The notes: a model not told the origin generated them from the sequence alone. A stretch of DNA of 64,000 nt from Eubacterium brachy ATCC 33089 (GCA_000488855.1 KI535278.1:1-64000), one strand, 5' to 3'. Counted from the first letter of the stretch, positions 1 to 8,976 are shown. Numbers and translations: made by a program.

Positions 1-31
1 TGAGCGATGCCAGTCTCTTTCTCTTATGCAT
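1..31 (-). CDS. 5' end of a truncated gene, product unknown
   Basis: Only ten codons are in the window (M-H-K-R-K-R-L-A-S-L). The call rests on an AAAGGAG ribosome site at 37-43, five bases before the ATG, and on a basic start followed by small hydrophobic residues, which would suit the beginning of a signal peptide or a membrane anchor. The gene runs off the left edge, so its function cannot be judged. Confidence 0.55.
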   Translation of the reverse strand, partial: MHKRKRLASL

Positions 32-48
32 AATAACTCCTTTAAATA

Positions 49-159
49 TTAAATAAATTTTTTTGCACATACTGCTCGATCGGCAAGCTCAATGTCGAAT
101 TTTAATTCAATATTAAACTCCCTTTCCACGCCGTATGCTAAAGCTTTACTATAAAAAAA
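49..159 (-). pseudogene. Coding-like remnant without a start, unassigned
   Basis: An open frame of 36 codons ends in TAA at 49-51, just before the ribosome site of the next gene. Its end reads A-D-R-A-V-C-A-K-K-F-I and its composition (mixed charged and aliphatic residues) looks coding, but there is no start codon and the frame is closed by TAA at 160-162. It may be the tail of a decayed gene. I do not recognise it. Confidence 0.25.
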
Positions 160-386
160 TTAAACTCTCATTCAATATTATATTATTTTGAAAGCATTGT
201 CAAATATTTCATAGCGACTTTATGCCAATTCACACTACCGTCACTTTAATTCAATCTATTAGTAAATCATATTGTCACCATCGTCACTGATATTTGCAAA
301 TATTTTTTTGCGATATACTATCATCTTCTTTTATTTTATTATACTGCCTATTCTCTTTTTTCTCCTTTGAATTTATACCAAGTGCA
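160..386. other. AT-rich stretch with no recognisable gene
   Basis: No coding frame, repeat or RNA structure that I can support was seen here. It lies between the terminator of the lipoprotein gene and the remnant at 49-159. Confidence 0.4.
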
Positions 387-423
387 ACAAAAAAGGATCC
401 AATGATCTCTCATTGACCCTTTC
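387..423 (-). terminator. Rho-independent terminator of the lipoprotein gene
   Basis: On the minus strand an imperfect stem (AAAGGGTCAATGA against TCATTGGATCCTTT) with a short loop is followed by TTTTTTG. It stands about 50 bases after the stop codon at 474. Confidence 0.75.
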
Positions 424-473
424 TCATCGACTCAAGCGTTATAAATTGTACTGCTCCCGTTCTAAAATCATTA

Positions 474-944
474 TTATTTTCGTTCTTTGAATCCCTGTTT
501 TGTCACTCTTTCTTGTGTCTGTTTCATACTGATCTTTGTTTTTGAAGGATCTTTGAAGTTATTTCCAAAAACTGTTTTCGCTTTTTCGTAATCAAGGTTC
601 TGGAAATCAATTTCAATGTTTTCTATATATCTATCGTCTTTATAATCGACGGTATATTTTATTCCCTTAATTCCTTGATATTTTTTAACAATAGGATCCA
701 ATATGCTTTTAACCTGCTCTTTAGTTTTTTTCTCCGGTAATTTGGCATATTCACCAACCACTTCATTTTTTTGCTTGATAACTTTGTCTTCTTTTTCAAT
801 ATACGTAAAAGTCACAGTCGTTTTGATGCCATTTTGCTCTTTTTCAAAAGTTTTTGTAGCATTAGAACCTGTGCCGCAAGATGTTGATAAGACCACAACA
901 AGAATCATGGCTACCGGCAATAGAATATTTTTTAACTTTTTCAT
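474..944 (-). CDS. YehR-like lipoprotein (DUF1307)
   Basis: A 156-residue exported lipoprotein. The N-terminus has K-K-L-K, a hydrophobic stretch (about 6-19) and L-S-T-S-C, whose Cys23 is the expected lipidation site. The rest has the DUF1307/YehR pattern: two similar halves around residues 30-60 and 75-150, with the typical K-Y-x-G-I-x-G segment near 88-94 and a terminal K-Q-G-F-K-E. Members of this family are small surface lipoproteins of unknown biochemical role. The ATG follows a GGAGGAG site. It is a single-gene unit with its own terminator. The family call is from memory of E. coli YehR; the lipoprotein nature is read directly. Confidence 0.85.
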   Translation of the reverse strand: MKKLKNILLPVAMILVVVLSTSCGTGSNATKTFEKEQNGIKTTVTFTYIEKEDKVIKQKNEVVGEYAKLPEKKTKEQVKSILDPIVKKYQGIKGIKYTVDYKDDRYIENIEIDFQNLDYEKAKTVFGNNFKDPSKTKISMKQTQERVTKQGFKERK

Positions 945-1016
945 AACTCTCCTCCATATAAAAAAACTTATGGTTCATTTTACTACATAATATTATTTTT
1001 TTCAAATGGAAAAGCA

Positions 1017-1252
1017 TTATTCATACGCATACTGCCCCAAGCCCGGATAAACCAGTGTTTCTTTCTTCCCTCATCTACACCTAATATTCTTTTTTCATCT
1101 CATAAATTCAACATGCGGAATATTGCTGTTCGGTTTGTTCTTCTGATAATTCTTTCTACAAATTACCAATTCGTAATGGAATTTTTAGAAAGTGATTTTT
1201 TCATCATTAGTGAAATCTTTTCCATATTAACAAAAGTAAATTCCGGATTCAC
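1017..1252 (-). pseudogene. Degenerate coding remnant, unassigned
   Basis: Two coding-like pieces in different frames lie between the lipoprotein and the broken TetR. The first starts V-N-P-E-F-T-F-V-N-M-E-K-I and stops after T-N-W; the second ends G-L-G-Q-Y-A-Y-E at 1017 and has two in-frame TGA codons. Together they suggest a decayed gene that followed the TetR gene. No family recognised. Confidence 0.3.
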
Positions 1253-1260
1253 ACGATAAA

Positions 1261-1827
1261 CTACAGCGACTGTACACCTAAAAAATGGCACTGCATCAAC
1301 AAGCTCATCATATTTTTAGCCCACTTCGCATTCTTATAACCTCTTGCTATTTCCAAAACCCCTTCTATGAATGTGCACGATATTAAGTAATATAAGGATT
1401 CATCTTATTTATTTTCTGAATATCCTTCAATTTTTTTCTTTATGGTTTTTTGCAGTCTCTTGGTTATGTCCACTCTGCTGTCCACAAATTTCGTTCCTGC
1501 CGCTTTGTCCATCAGTATAACCAATTTTTTATGCTCCAACAAAAGCTCCGACATCTGCAACTTACCTATTCTATTGAAATTATCGCTTCCCATTTCTCCG
1601 ACGTATTCCATCTCATTTATGTTCCTTATTATCTTCGCATATATCGTTATCACAATCTCGCCAAAAAGTTCCTCTTTATTTTTGAAATACGTATATATCA
1701 AAGCTACAGGAACTCCCGCTTTTTTCGCTATATCAATCAGTCTAGCACTTCTGTAATCTTTAGCGTAAAAAACTTCCTCCGCTGCCTGTAATATTTTATT
1801 TCGAATTGCCTCTTTTAAAACTTGCAT
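1261..1827 (-). pseudogene. TetR-family regulator split by one in-frame TAA
   Basis: The first 140 codons give a TetR protein: helix-turn-helix with A-G-V-P-V-A-L-I-Y-T-Y-F-K-N-K at about residues 34-48. TAA at 1405-1407 ends it early, but the same frame then runs 47 more codons to TAG at 1261-1263, ending F-L-G-V-Q-S-L. The intact paralogue at 11066-11635 has the matching C-terminus (E-G-L-L-E-I-A-R against E-G-V-L-E-I-A-R, and G-V-Q-S-L at the end), so the tail is genuine. I chose the ATG at 1827, matching M-Q-V-L-K of the paralogue; GGAGGG lies only three bases upstream, so an upstream ATG at 1848 is possible. The shortened protein would keep DNA binding but lose part of the ligand and dimer domain. 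Confidence 0.85.
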
Positions 1828-1895
1828 TTTCCCTCCGTTATTATCCATTATTCCCGTGCAATTGAAGATGAAAGCACCTTATTTTTTCACAATAA

Positions 1896-1926
1896 AACAA
1901 GGTAACCTCTCTAAAATTGCCTTGTT
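1896..1926 (-). terminator. Probable terminator after the Dabb gene
   Basis: On the minus strand AACAAGGCAA pairs with TTACCTTGTT around an 11-base loop and is followed by TTATT. It lies about 170 bases after the stop at 2100 and just before the TetR gene. Confidence 0.5.
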
Positions 1927-2099
1927 CTATTTGAAATACTTTTTCGTACAAGCATTCCATCCATATGTGTATTGTCGCTCTATCCTATTTCGATGTCTTT
2001 CAATGTCAAAATTCTGTCGAACCCACAGGCTGATTCCGACGATATCACTTAATTACGTCGCAAACTGCAACGAAAACTACTCGTCATAGTCCACAGCAA

Positions 2100-2426
2100 T
2101 TACTGATTGTAAAACCTGTTTCCACTGGGCTTAATTTTAAAATCTATACAAACTCTATTTTTTGTGTAGGGTTTAATAAATTTCTCCGATACTTCAACAT
2201 GTGCTTCATGCCTTAAATATCTCTCCAGGGCTTTCTCATCTTCAACGTGTACGAATATAGCTATGTCGTGAGTGCTGGTTTCCGCCATATCTTTCATAAC
2301 TTCAATTTTTCTGACATCCGGCACGACTCCATCCAACGCTTCTACCCTCTCTTTTATGAGATTTTTGACGATTTCCACATTTTCCAAGTCATCGTTCATC
2401 TGCCACATAACTATATGCTCCAACAT
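2100..2426 (-). CDS. Dabb-domain (stress-responsive A/B barrel) protein
   Basis: A 108-residue cytosolic protein beginning M-L-E-H-I-V-M-W, the typical first strand of Dabb proteins, with the conserved H-D-I-A-I-F-V strand near residues 73-79 and the helix holding H-E-A-H-V near 92-96. These proteins form a dimeric ferredoxin-like barrel; most small bacterial ones have no known substrate. The ATG follows AAAGGAG by six bases, and a TATAAT lies about 65 bases upstream. It appears to be a single-gene unit. Family assignment is good; function is unknown. Confidence 0.85.
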   Translation of the reverse strand: MLEHIVMWQMNDDLENVEIVKNLIKERVEALDGVVPDVRKIEVMKDMAETSTHDIAIFVHVEDEKALERYLRHEAHVEVSEKFIKPYTKNRVCIDFKIKPSGNRFYNQ

Positions 2427-2725
2427 GACATTCTCCTTTCACAACTTAGCTTAAATACTATAAATCTCTCGTATTTAGTTAAATTATAACATATAATTCG
2501 AATTTTTCCAGTTAATTTATTATAAAATTCGCTATTTTTTTCGTGGCTTCTACTTGCTGTTTTTCAAGGTGAAAATTCATGAATACAAAGATCCAAAATT
2601 ACGGTTACGTCTCTCTATTCATCGGCTTTATTCTTTACATGCATCCATATGGTTTATTGCAGAAATGTATCCGTAACTTTATTTTATGATGATGAAAAAC
2701 TACCATTTCTTCCATCGTTCGACGT

Positions 2726-3508
2726 CTAACCCAAGGCGACATCCAATGCCATCATCACCGTAAATCCAAAGGCGAAGGATATCACTCCTACGTTTGAGTG
2801 TTCTCCAACGTACATGCTGGGAATCAATTCTTCCACTACGACGTATATCATCGCTCCTGCAGCAAACGAGAGAAAATACGGCATAGCCGGGATTACCATA
2901 CCGGCTATCAAAATCGTTATCCCTCCAAATACGGGCTCAACCGCTCCGGATAAAACGCCTCCTATAAAAGCTTTCTTTTTCGTCATTCCTTCCGCATGAA
3001 TAGGCATGGAAATAATGGCTCCCTCTGGAAAGTTCTGAATTGCTATTCCCAGAGCCAGCGCCAACGCCCCTCCGGCGGTAATTTCGGCTGAACCGGCGAT
3101 GAGTCCCGCATATACTATCCCCACAGCCATTCCCTCGGGAATATTGTGTAGAGTAACTGCCAAGACCATCATGGTAGTTCGTGGAAGCCCGCTTTTAGGT
3201 CCTTCCGCTTTTTCTTCATTTATGTGCAAATGAGGTATCAGAGTATCTAAGAGTAACAGGAATAAAATACCTATCCAAAACCCGATTACCGCAGGTACAA
3301 ATGCCCATCTGCCCATCGCTTTAGTCTGTTCCATGGCAGGGATTATAAGACTCCAAACAGATGCCGCAACCATGACGCCGGCTGCAAATCCTGTCAAAGC
3401 TCTCTGAACTGCTGTGCTCAAATTTCTCTTCATGAAGAAAACACAGCCTGCTCCGGCGGAAGTTCCTATAAACGGGATCAACAGCCCCCACACGACTTTC
3501 AGGCTCAT
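2726..3508 (-). CDS. ZIP-family metal transporter
   Basis: A 260-residue polytopic membrane protein of the ZIP family, which imports zinc or other divalent metals into the cytosol. The two metal-site helices are clear: H-N-I-P-E-G at 121-126 and N-F-P-E-G at about 159-163, with E-E-L-I-P in a later helix. A His-rich loop (I-P-H-L-H) precedes helix 4. The start is the ATG at 3508 because it overlaps the TGA of the upstream gene as ATGA and has AAGGTGG upstream; a GTG five codons earlier is possible. Coupling with an HMA protein implies joint work on metal uptake. The exact metal cannot be told from sequence. Confidence 0.9.
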   Translation of the reverse strand: MSLKVVWGLLIPFIGTSAGAGCVFFMKRNLSTAVQRALTGFAAGVMVAASVWSLIIPAMEQTKAMGRWAFVPAVIGFWIGILFLLLLDTLIPHLHINEEKAEGPKSGLPRTTMMVLAVTLHNIPEGMAVGIVYAGLIAGSAEITAGGALALALGIAIQNFPEGAIISMPIHAEGMTKKKAFIGGVLSGAVEPVFGGITILIAGMVIPAMPYFLSFAAGAMIYVVVEELIPSMYVGEHSNVGVISFAFGFTVMMALDVALG

Positions 3509-3765
3509 CTCTTGCCAAACCACCTTTTCTTTTCGTATGGTTCATATTCCATAGAAATAAAATGGTATCCCGTTTCTTCTATGGCCTCTCTCATCTTTTC
3601 CATATCTATTTTTTCTTCTGAAATAAACGTACTTTCTCCTTTGCTGTGGGACGAAGTGACTTTTTTCGCATTCGGCACCAACTTCCTTATGACTTCGTTC
3701 ATGTGTGCTTCGCACATTCCACACGCCATTCCGCCAATTTTAACTGTTGTCTTAAACATTCTCAT
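3505..3765 (-). CDS. HMA-domain metal-binding protein
   Basis: An 86-residue heavy-metal-associated domain protein. The motif G-M-A-C-G-M-C-E holds the CxxC metal ligands at Cys15 and Cys18; the fold would be a small ferredoxin-like copper/zinc chaperone. It ends with a basic tail. Its TGA overlaps the ATG of the ZIP gene, so the two are translated together, an unusual pairing since HMA proteins usually sit with P-type ATPases. The ribosome site is weak and the ATG two codons later could also serve. The metal is not known. Confidence 0.85.
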   Translation of the reverse strand: MRMFKTTVKIGGMACGMCEAHMNEVIRKLVPNAKKVTSSHSKGESTFISEEKIDMEKMREAIEETGYHFISMEYEPYEKKRWFGKR

Positions 3766-3964
3766 TTTACCAAAGTTCTAATCTCCGGTAACTCCCCCTT
3801 TCTCTCTATCTCTATCTCTTGTCACCTTGCGTTTTCCGTGCTGAAAAATACTGATGATTTCGGCATCTTACCGATTTCGATTTTGCTGCTTCTTCGTCAA
3901 CAACTCAATAGGTGAGACTCTTTAGATTTAGTCAAAAGTGAAACGAGTCCAACTGTGAACTCTC

Positions 3965-4588
3965 CTATTTTTTCGCCATCACTGTAATCCACGGTTTTTC
4001 ACAGTGATGATCCGTGACTATCTCTGTAAAGCCCGCAATTTTCAGTGCAGCTTCAATTTTATCCGCCGTATAAGTCGTCATTCCGTCGATTATTTGTTCA
4101 AATTTCAAACCGCTTTTATCCATTCCGTCCGACTCGTTTACAATCATGAAACATCCGCCATCCACGAGTACATCATATACTTCTGCGAAGCATTTTTCCA
4201 ATCCCGGCCAAAAGTAGATGGTCTCAAATGCCGTAGCCAAATCGAATATTTTCTCTCCCATATTCAGGTTTGAAACATCCGCCTCTTTTACCGTGCATCT
4301 GCCTGATTTTATCATTTCCGCATTGACTTCCTCTGTTTTTTCTACTGAAAGGGGAGAATAATCTACAGCCGTAACTTTTGCGTTCGGATATTTTTTGAGA
4401 AGTTCGGCGACATTTCTGCCTCCTCCGCATCCTATCTCCAGTATAGCCTTCGGTTCCATGCTCTGTAAATGCGAAATCCCCCAATCCGCAACTTTTGAAT
4501 GCCCGACATTCATGCCCTTGATCATCATCTTCCCCATGAATCCCTCAGGTTTTCTGGTCTGATTTACATATTTTCTGAATATTCCCAT
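3965..4588 (-). CDS. Class I SAM-dependent methyltransferase
   Basis: A 207-residue soluble methyltransferase. The SAM loop is E-I-G-C-G-G-G at 51-57, followed by V-D-Y-S at about 75-78 (acidic ligand of the ribose) and by a motif around E-T-I-Y-F-W. It looks like the small UbiE/Methyltransf_11 type. It is first of three unrelated methyltransferases in one direction (3965-6255), 21 bases downstream of the next. The substrate is unknown; the cluster has no recognisable biosynthetic partner. Confidence 0.85.
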   Translation of the reverse strand: MGIFRKYVNQTRKPEGFMGKMMIKGMNVGHSKVADWGISHLQSMEPKAILEIGCGGGRNVAELLKKYPNAKVTAVDYSPLSVEKTEEVNAEMIKSGRCTVKEADVSNLNMGEKIFDLATAFETIYFWPGLEKCFAEVYDVLVDGGCFMIVNESDGMDKSGLKFEQIIDGMTTYTADKIEAALKIAGFTEIVTDHHCEKPWITVMAKK

Positions 4589-4609
4589 GGCTTGTCTCCT
4601 CCAACTTAT

Positions 4610-5401
4610 TTATTTCTTGCCGAATAGAATCGTAGAATCCGTCAATCTGAGCCATTTCGCCTCTCTTCTCGACATGAACTTTCCGTGACTGGTATCGATT
4701 AAATCGACTTCTTCATAACCCATTTCCCTGAGTTTTTCAACAAATTCTTTCATATTCCCATATCTTCGTTCCGACATTATGTCGTGAATTGCAAAAGTGC
4801 CACCTTTTTTCAAAGTCCGCAAAGTTTCCATCAACAGATCTTTCTTGTCGACACCTGAAATGTTGTGATATACGTAATTGCTGGTGACCGCATCAAAAGT
4901 TTCATCGGAGAAATCCAACTTTAGAGCGTTATCCTTCTTGAATTCCACATTTACAACATTTTCCGCTTCAGCATTTCTCTCGCATAAAAGCTGGCTGAAT
5001 GAACTGTAATCCTTGCCCCATCTGTCAATTCCTATCATTTTGCCCTCAGGATTTCTCTTTGCACAAGCTATGGTCAGTGCACCGCTTCCACAACCCACGT
5101 CAAGCCCAAGTTCGCCTTCGCTCAAGTTTATGTGTTCTGCGATTCCTTCTATAATTTGCCTCGACATCTGCCTGTTTCCATCGTATGAAAACGCTCTGTA
5201 AAGGTTTATAAGCCAAATTGATAAAATCAGCAAAACGATAGCTATTACGATTAAAACTATGAACATAACGTCCTTCAAAACTTCATTTAAACCGTTGTCA
5301 TAAATACCAATAAAAACGCATAATGCCAACGATAGAACCGCTCCACACACAACTGCCGCTATCAACCCTTTTGGCACCCAATTTTTATAATCGGCCTTCA
5401 T
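4610..5401 (-). CDS. Membrane-anchored class I SAM methyltransferase
   Basis: 263 residues. Two membrane helices (about 12-33 and 43-67) precede a methyltransferase domain with D-V-G-C-G-S-G at 101-107, the D-R-W acidic site near 126-128 and N-Y-V-Y-H-N in the substrate region. The catalytic domain would face the cytosol. It lies between two soluble methyltransferase genes with gaps of 21 and 11 bases, so a shared transcript is likely. Substrate unknown; membrane lipid or small hydrophobic compounds are possible. Confidence 0.85.
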   Translation of the reverse strand: MKADYKNWVPKGLIAAVVCGAVLSLALCVFIGIYDNGLNEVLKDVMFIVLIVIAIVLLILSIWLINLYRAFSYDGNRQMSRQIIEGIAEHINLSEGELGLDVGCGSGALTIACAKRNPEGKMIGIDRWGKDYSSFSQLLCERNAEAENVVNVEFKKDNALKLDFSDETFDAVTSNYVYHNISGVDKKDLLMETLRTLKKGGTFAIHDIMSERRYGNMKEFVEKLREMGYEEVDLIDTSHGKFMSRREAKWLRLTDSTILFGKK

Positions 5402-5412
5402 ACCACTCTCTC

Positions 5413-6255
5413 CTATTTAAACTGAATTTTAACTATTTTCATTTTTACATAATTATCGCATAATTTTATCATAAATTTGAAAAAGAGTCCTACATCCTTG
5501 TATATATCGTTATATCCTCTCATATAGCTCTTTGCCGTTATCGATTTGAAGTCATTGCTCCATTCATTCAGTTCTGCTTCATCCTCCATGTGGAAAAGCT
5601 CTCCGACATCTGTAATACCCGCGTCTTTAAGCCACTTTTTAGTCATCATCTTAGTGCCTTTTTTATTGCATGCATCGAATACTACTACTCCATTTTTGAA
5701 TCTTCTCGCCATTTTAGAAATAATCTTTTGCAATTTGTCCGTTTCAAAATAATAAAATACTCCTGCCGCAAAGAATACCGCACCGTCCGCATCATCGATA
5801 AAATCCATCCACGTCTCATCGTTTAAGTCACATCCTATGTTTTCTTCTCTTTCACCTGCCGGCAATATCTGATTTCTGATTTCGATTATATCCGGTAGGT
5901 CGACATTGTATCCCCTGCACTGCCCGTTATCTACCCTTTTAAAAGTTCCGTCCAATCCGCAACCGAGATTTACAACTGCCGCTTTAGGATGTGCTTTCAG
6001 ATAATCTTCTATTTCCCAAATGAGATCTAAATGTCTTTGAGCAACTTCCATAGCTCCAAACATCCCTATTTTTGAACTTACAAATTTTTCTTGAGATTCA
6101 AAATCATAATCCAACATATTACAAAGATTTTCTGCGTCCTCATCCAGAAACATGTCGGGGAATTTTTCCGAGCATATCTTTCTCCCGTATAACGGAATTA
6201 TCAACGTTTCCTGCACTGTATTCTTTTCAATTTTGTATTTCACAATAAATCTCAC
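5413..6255 (-). CDS. LCM-family (Tcmp-like) O-methyltransferase
   Basis: 280 residues of the leucine carboxyl methyltransferase / polyketide O-methyltransferase family. Signs are V-V-N-L-G-C-G-L-D at about 94-102, N-V-D-L-P-D (SAM ribose site) and F-F-A-A-G-V-F-Y-Y-F. In bacteria these proteins methylate carboxyl or hydroxyl groups of small metabolites. It would be the first gene of the three-methyltransferase unit; an inverted repeat lies about 115 bases upstream of its start. Confidence 0.85.
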   Translation of the reverse strand: MRFIVKYKIEKNTVQETLIIPLYGRKICSEKFPDMFLDEDAENLCNMLDYDFESQEKFVSSKIGMFGAMEVAQRHLDLIWEIEDYLKAHPKAAVVNLGCGLDGTFKRVDNGQCRGYNVDLPDIIEIRNQILPAGEREENIGCDLNDETWMDFIDDADGAVFFAAGVFYYFETDKLQKIISKMARRFKNGVVVFDACNKKGTKMMTKKWLKDAGITDVGELFHMEDEAELNEWSNDFKSITAKSYMRGYNDIYKDVGLFFKFMIKLCDNYVKMKIVKIQFK

Positions 6256-6370
6256 TTTCTCAATGATGCATCATCTGATGGATTTTCTCAATCCGTGCCG
6301 GCTTTCCATGGAAGCATATCAATATCTTCCAACAGCAAATAACATCTTTTTAACCGTTATTCTTAATTCG

Positions 6371-6386
6371 GTTAGTTATATCTAAC
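6371..6386. promoter_or_regulatory. Inverted repeat upstream of methyltransferase unit
   Basis: GTTAG-N6-CTAAC sits between the aldehyde dehydrogenase and the methyltransferase genes. It could be an operator or chance symmetry; a second weak repeat (TAACCG/CGGTTA) overlaps it. Confidence 0.3.
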
Positions 6387-6437
6387 ACAATAGTAACATT
6401 TTATCGTGTATTTTTCCATAACTTTTTTATTGCAAGG

Positions 6438-7802
6438 CTACTTAATGAGAAATTTGAGTTTTTGAATTCCCTTATCGTATGGGGCATATCTCAACTTGAA
6501 TTCAAACAGTCCGGATTTTTTATAGATGCTCTTCTTATGGCTGAACGCATCAAAGGAGTATTTCCCATGATATGCTCCCATTCCGCTGCTACCAACTCCT
6601 CCAAATCCAAGTCCTTTGCAGGTTATATGAGATATGGTATCGTTTACGCATCCACCGCCGAAAGAAATATTTTCGATGATTCTCTTTGCATTTTCTTTCT
6701 TTGATGTAAATATATATAACGCCAAAGGTTTTTCTCTGCTTTTCACGAATTTTTCCGCACAATCCAAAGTTTCATATGAGATGATCGGTAATATAGGTCC
6801 AAAAATTTCATCCGTCATGACTTTTGAATCCAAATTGACATCTACCAGCATAGTCGGTTCTATTTTAAGCTTTTCTCTGCTGAATCTACCTCCACAATAC
6901 ACAGTTCCGTCCTTTAAAAGGTCGATTACTCTGTCAAAGTGTCTTTCATTTACTATCTTAGGGTATGACTCAGCTTCCACCCCGTCCGGAAGCATCTTTT
7001 TAAATTGTACTGCAAGCTTCTCACAAAACGCATCCCTGATCTTATGGTCAACCAGCACGTAATCCGGTGCAACACAGGTCTGCCCACTGTTCAAAATCTT
7101 TCCGAAAGCTATATTTTTACTGCTTTCATCCAAATCTGCATCCTCTAAAACTATACACGGACTCTTCCCACCCAATTCCAATGTTACAGGGGTGAGATTC
7201 TTTGCCGCCTTCTCCATTATATGTTTTCCGACGACTGTATTGCCTGTAAAAAATATGTAATCAAATCTTTCTTCCAGCAACTTCTCACTGATATCAACAT
7301 CCCCTTTTATGACGCACACATGTTCCGGTAAAAATGCCTTTTCAACAATTTTTTCAACTATATCCGCAACGTTTGATGCCATCTCCGAAGGTTTTATCAC
7401 TACGCAATTGCCTGCAGCAACTGCTCCGATCAACGGTAATATGCTCAAGGAGAAAGGATAGTTCCACGGCGACATGATAAGGGCTATCCCATATGGCTCG
7501 GATATCTCGTAAGCTCCGCCCGGTAAAGCGTTGACTCCCACGGATTTCCTAACCGGCTTCATCCATTTTTTAATGTGTTTAATCGCATAACTCACTTCCT
7601 GGATGCACAGTCCGAGCTCAGTCATATATCCCTCGTATTTCGACTTGTTCAAATCATCTCTCAGTGCCTTCAGTATCTCCTCCTCATGACGGAGCATACT
7701 GTCTTTTAACGATTTTAACGCCGATAGACGATTTTCATAAGGCTTTGTGTTATTTCCATAAAAATACTCTCTTTGTTTTTCCAACACTCCACTGATTTCC
7801 AT
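6438..7802 (-). CDS. Aldehyde dehydrogenase
   Basis: A 454-residue NAD(P)-dependent aldehyde dehydrogenase of the class 3-like bacterial type (YwdH/AldH-like), oxidising aldehydes to acids in the cytosol. Read directly: the Rossmann motif F-F-T-G-N-T-V-V-G-K, the general-base Glu in L-E-L-G-G-K-S-P, and the catalytic Cys in N-S-G-Q-T-C. The C-terminus is basic and aromatic, as in membrane-associated members. I start at the ATG at 7802 with GAAGGGG eight bases upstream. It follows the AlkD-like gene closely and may share its transcript. Confidence 0.92.
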   Translation of the reverse strand: MEISGVLEKQREYFYGNNTKPYENRLSALKSLKDSMLRHEEEILKALRDDLNKSKYEGYMTELGLCIQEVSYAIKHIKKWMKPVRKSVGVNALPGGAYEISEPYGIALIMSPWNYPFSLSILPLIGAVAAGNCVVIKPSEMASNVADIVEKIVEKAFLPEHVCVIKGDVDISEKLLEERFDYIFFTGNTVVGKHIMEKAAKNLTPVTLELGGKSPCIVLEDADLDESSKNIAFGKILNSGQTCVAPDYVLVDHKIRDAFCEKLAVQFKKMLPDGVEAESYPKIVNERHFDRVIDLLKDGTVYCGGRFSREKLKIEPTMLVDVNLDSKVMTDEIFGPILPIISYETLDCAEKFVKSREKPLALYIFTSKKENAKRIIENISFGGGCVNDTISHITCKGLGFGGVGSSGMGAYHGKYSFDAFSHKKSIYKKSGLFEFKLRYAPYDKGIQKLKFLIK

Positions 7803-7833
7803 AGGATGTACCCCTTCATTCAATTTCAGTTAA

Positions 7834-8508
7834 CTATTTTTTCAAGGATTTTAGATATTCTTTTTGCTCCTCTGTAATCCTGTAGCTTTCTCTCGCCTTC
7901 TGAATCGTCTTGTTGTGTATCCACTGTCCCAGACGATTTTCTTCAATATACGATATTGTCTTATCCCACTGTTTTGCCAAAGCCGTTGCGAAAAACCACG
8001 CCACCATCATGTTCACGTAATATTCTTCCGATATAATCTCTGCGGGAATCTCCAAGTATACCTCTCTAAAATCGTCGTCCAAAAAGTGAGTCATGAGCAT
8101 TTCAATGGCGAATCTACAGGTGTACGCTTCTTTTGAACTTGACCATTTTTCAATGCATTTCATCAATTTCTCCCTGTTGCGTCTGAACACCTTTGGAGCT
8201 GTCGTATCGCATACTGCCCAATTATCCACAAATGGTAAAAATTTTTCCAACTCTTCGACACACCTGTCAAAATCCTTTATCTCGGATATTAGAATTCCGT
8301 GAAGCATATTTTCATCGTAATACCTGTGTGGAAGATGGTTTAAAAACTCCTCACATTCATCATCGTTAATATACGATTTAGCTAATTTTCTGAGAATGGG
8401 AACTCTCACTCCTATAATCCGATCCCTATCTATTCCTGGAGTCAGTTTACACTGAAAATCTCCATATTTCTCATCCTGTAATTCAAATAGTTTTTCCGTA
8501 ATCTTCAT
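7834..8508 (-). CDS. AlkD-like DNA alkylation repair protein
   Basis: 224 residues, all helical, of the AlkD/AlkC HEAT-repeat glycosylase family that removes alkylated bases. The start of the fold is typical: D-R-I-I-G-V-R-V-P-I-L-R-K-L-A-K near 28-43, followed by H-G-I-L-I and by D-N-W-A-V-C-D, the loop that carries the catalytic Asp of the family. Length fits the family. It lies four bases after a small membrane-protein gene and before the aldehyde dehydrogenase. Family call is confident; activity is not tested. Confidence 0.88.
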   Translation of the reverse strand: MKITEKLFELQDEKYGDFQCKLTPGIDRDRIIGVRVPILRKLAKSYINDDECEEFLNHLPHRYYDENMLHGILISEIKDFDRCVEELEKFLPFVDNWAVCDTTAPKVFRRNREKLMKCIEKWSSSKEAYTCRFAIEMLMTHFLDDDFREVYLEIPAEIISEEYYVNMMVAWFFATALAKQWDKTISYIEENRLGQWIHNKTIQKARESYRITEEQKEYLKSLKK

Positions 8509-8511
8509 GTG

Positions 8512-8880
8512 CTAACTCCAGCGATTTGTCAATATATTTCTAACTTCCCTCGCTACCAATACTCGTTTTAATATTTGAGTAAATATTATGGGGAGAATTA
8601 AAAACGGTCCCACTACAATCACAGAAGCAACCACTAAGTTTCTCAGTTTGTGTCTCCTCCTGGCTCTGACCACCAAGTTTATTTTCTCTGCCATAATATT
8701 GAAAATTTCTCCATTTGTGATTGAAAATGCGATTACAAATTCTAAAATCAAAATGAGAACAAATGCAACTATCATTATATTTGTAACCTTTTTACATATG
8801 CTAATTCTCGTCGCTAAATCTAATTGTCTCGCTTCCGGAATCTTTCTAAACCACTTATCTACTCTCATATCTGGTGTCAT
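8512..8880 (-). CDS. Small two-helix membrane protein, unknown
   Basis: 122 residues with two membrane helices (about 33-53 and 82-104) joined by a basic loop (V-R-A-R-R-R-H-K). No family recognised. It sits just ahead of the AlkD-like gene (three-base gap), suggesting cotranscription. Confidence 0.65.
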   Translation of the reverse strand: MTPDMRVDKWFRKIPEARQLDLATRISICKKVTNIMIVAFVLILILEFVIAFSITNGEIFNIMAEKINLVVRARRRHKLRNLVVASVIVVGPFLILPIIFTQILKRVLVAREVRNILTNRWS

Positions 8881-8976
8881 AATTCTCTTCTAAAACTCCT
8901 TTTCTCTATACTCTCATGCTATAATTTCACTACACAATTGTCAAATTGTCAACCGACGCTAATCCATACTGCACAT

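Noticed and set aside
1405-1407. Alternative genetic code or selenocysteine as reason for in-frame stops
   Set aside because: TAA, TAG and TGA all occur inside frames, all three also end intact genes here, Trp is encoded by TGG throughout, and no SECIS-like structure was seen. Simple decay is the better explanation.
1442-1791. Plus-strand open frames over the TetR gene
   Set aside because: They are antisense shadows of the TetR frame without ribosome sites.
6634-7062. Plus-strand frame of 142 codons in the aldehyde dehydrogenase
   Set aside because: Antisense to a well-supported enzyme, and Ser/Phe-rich as expected for a shadow.
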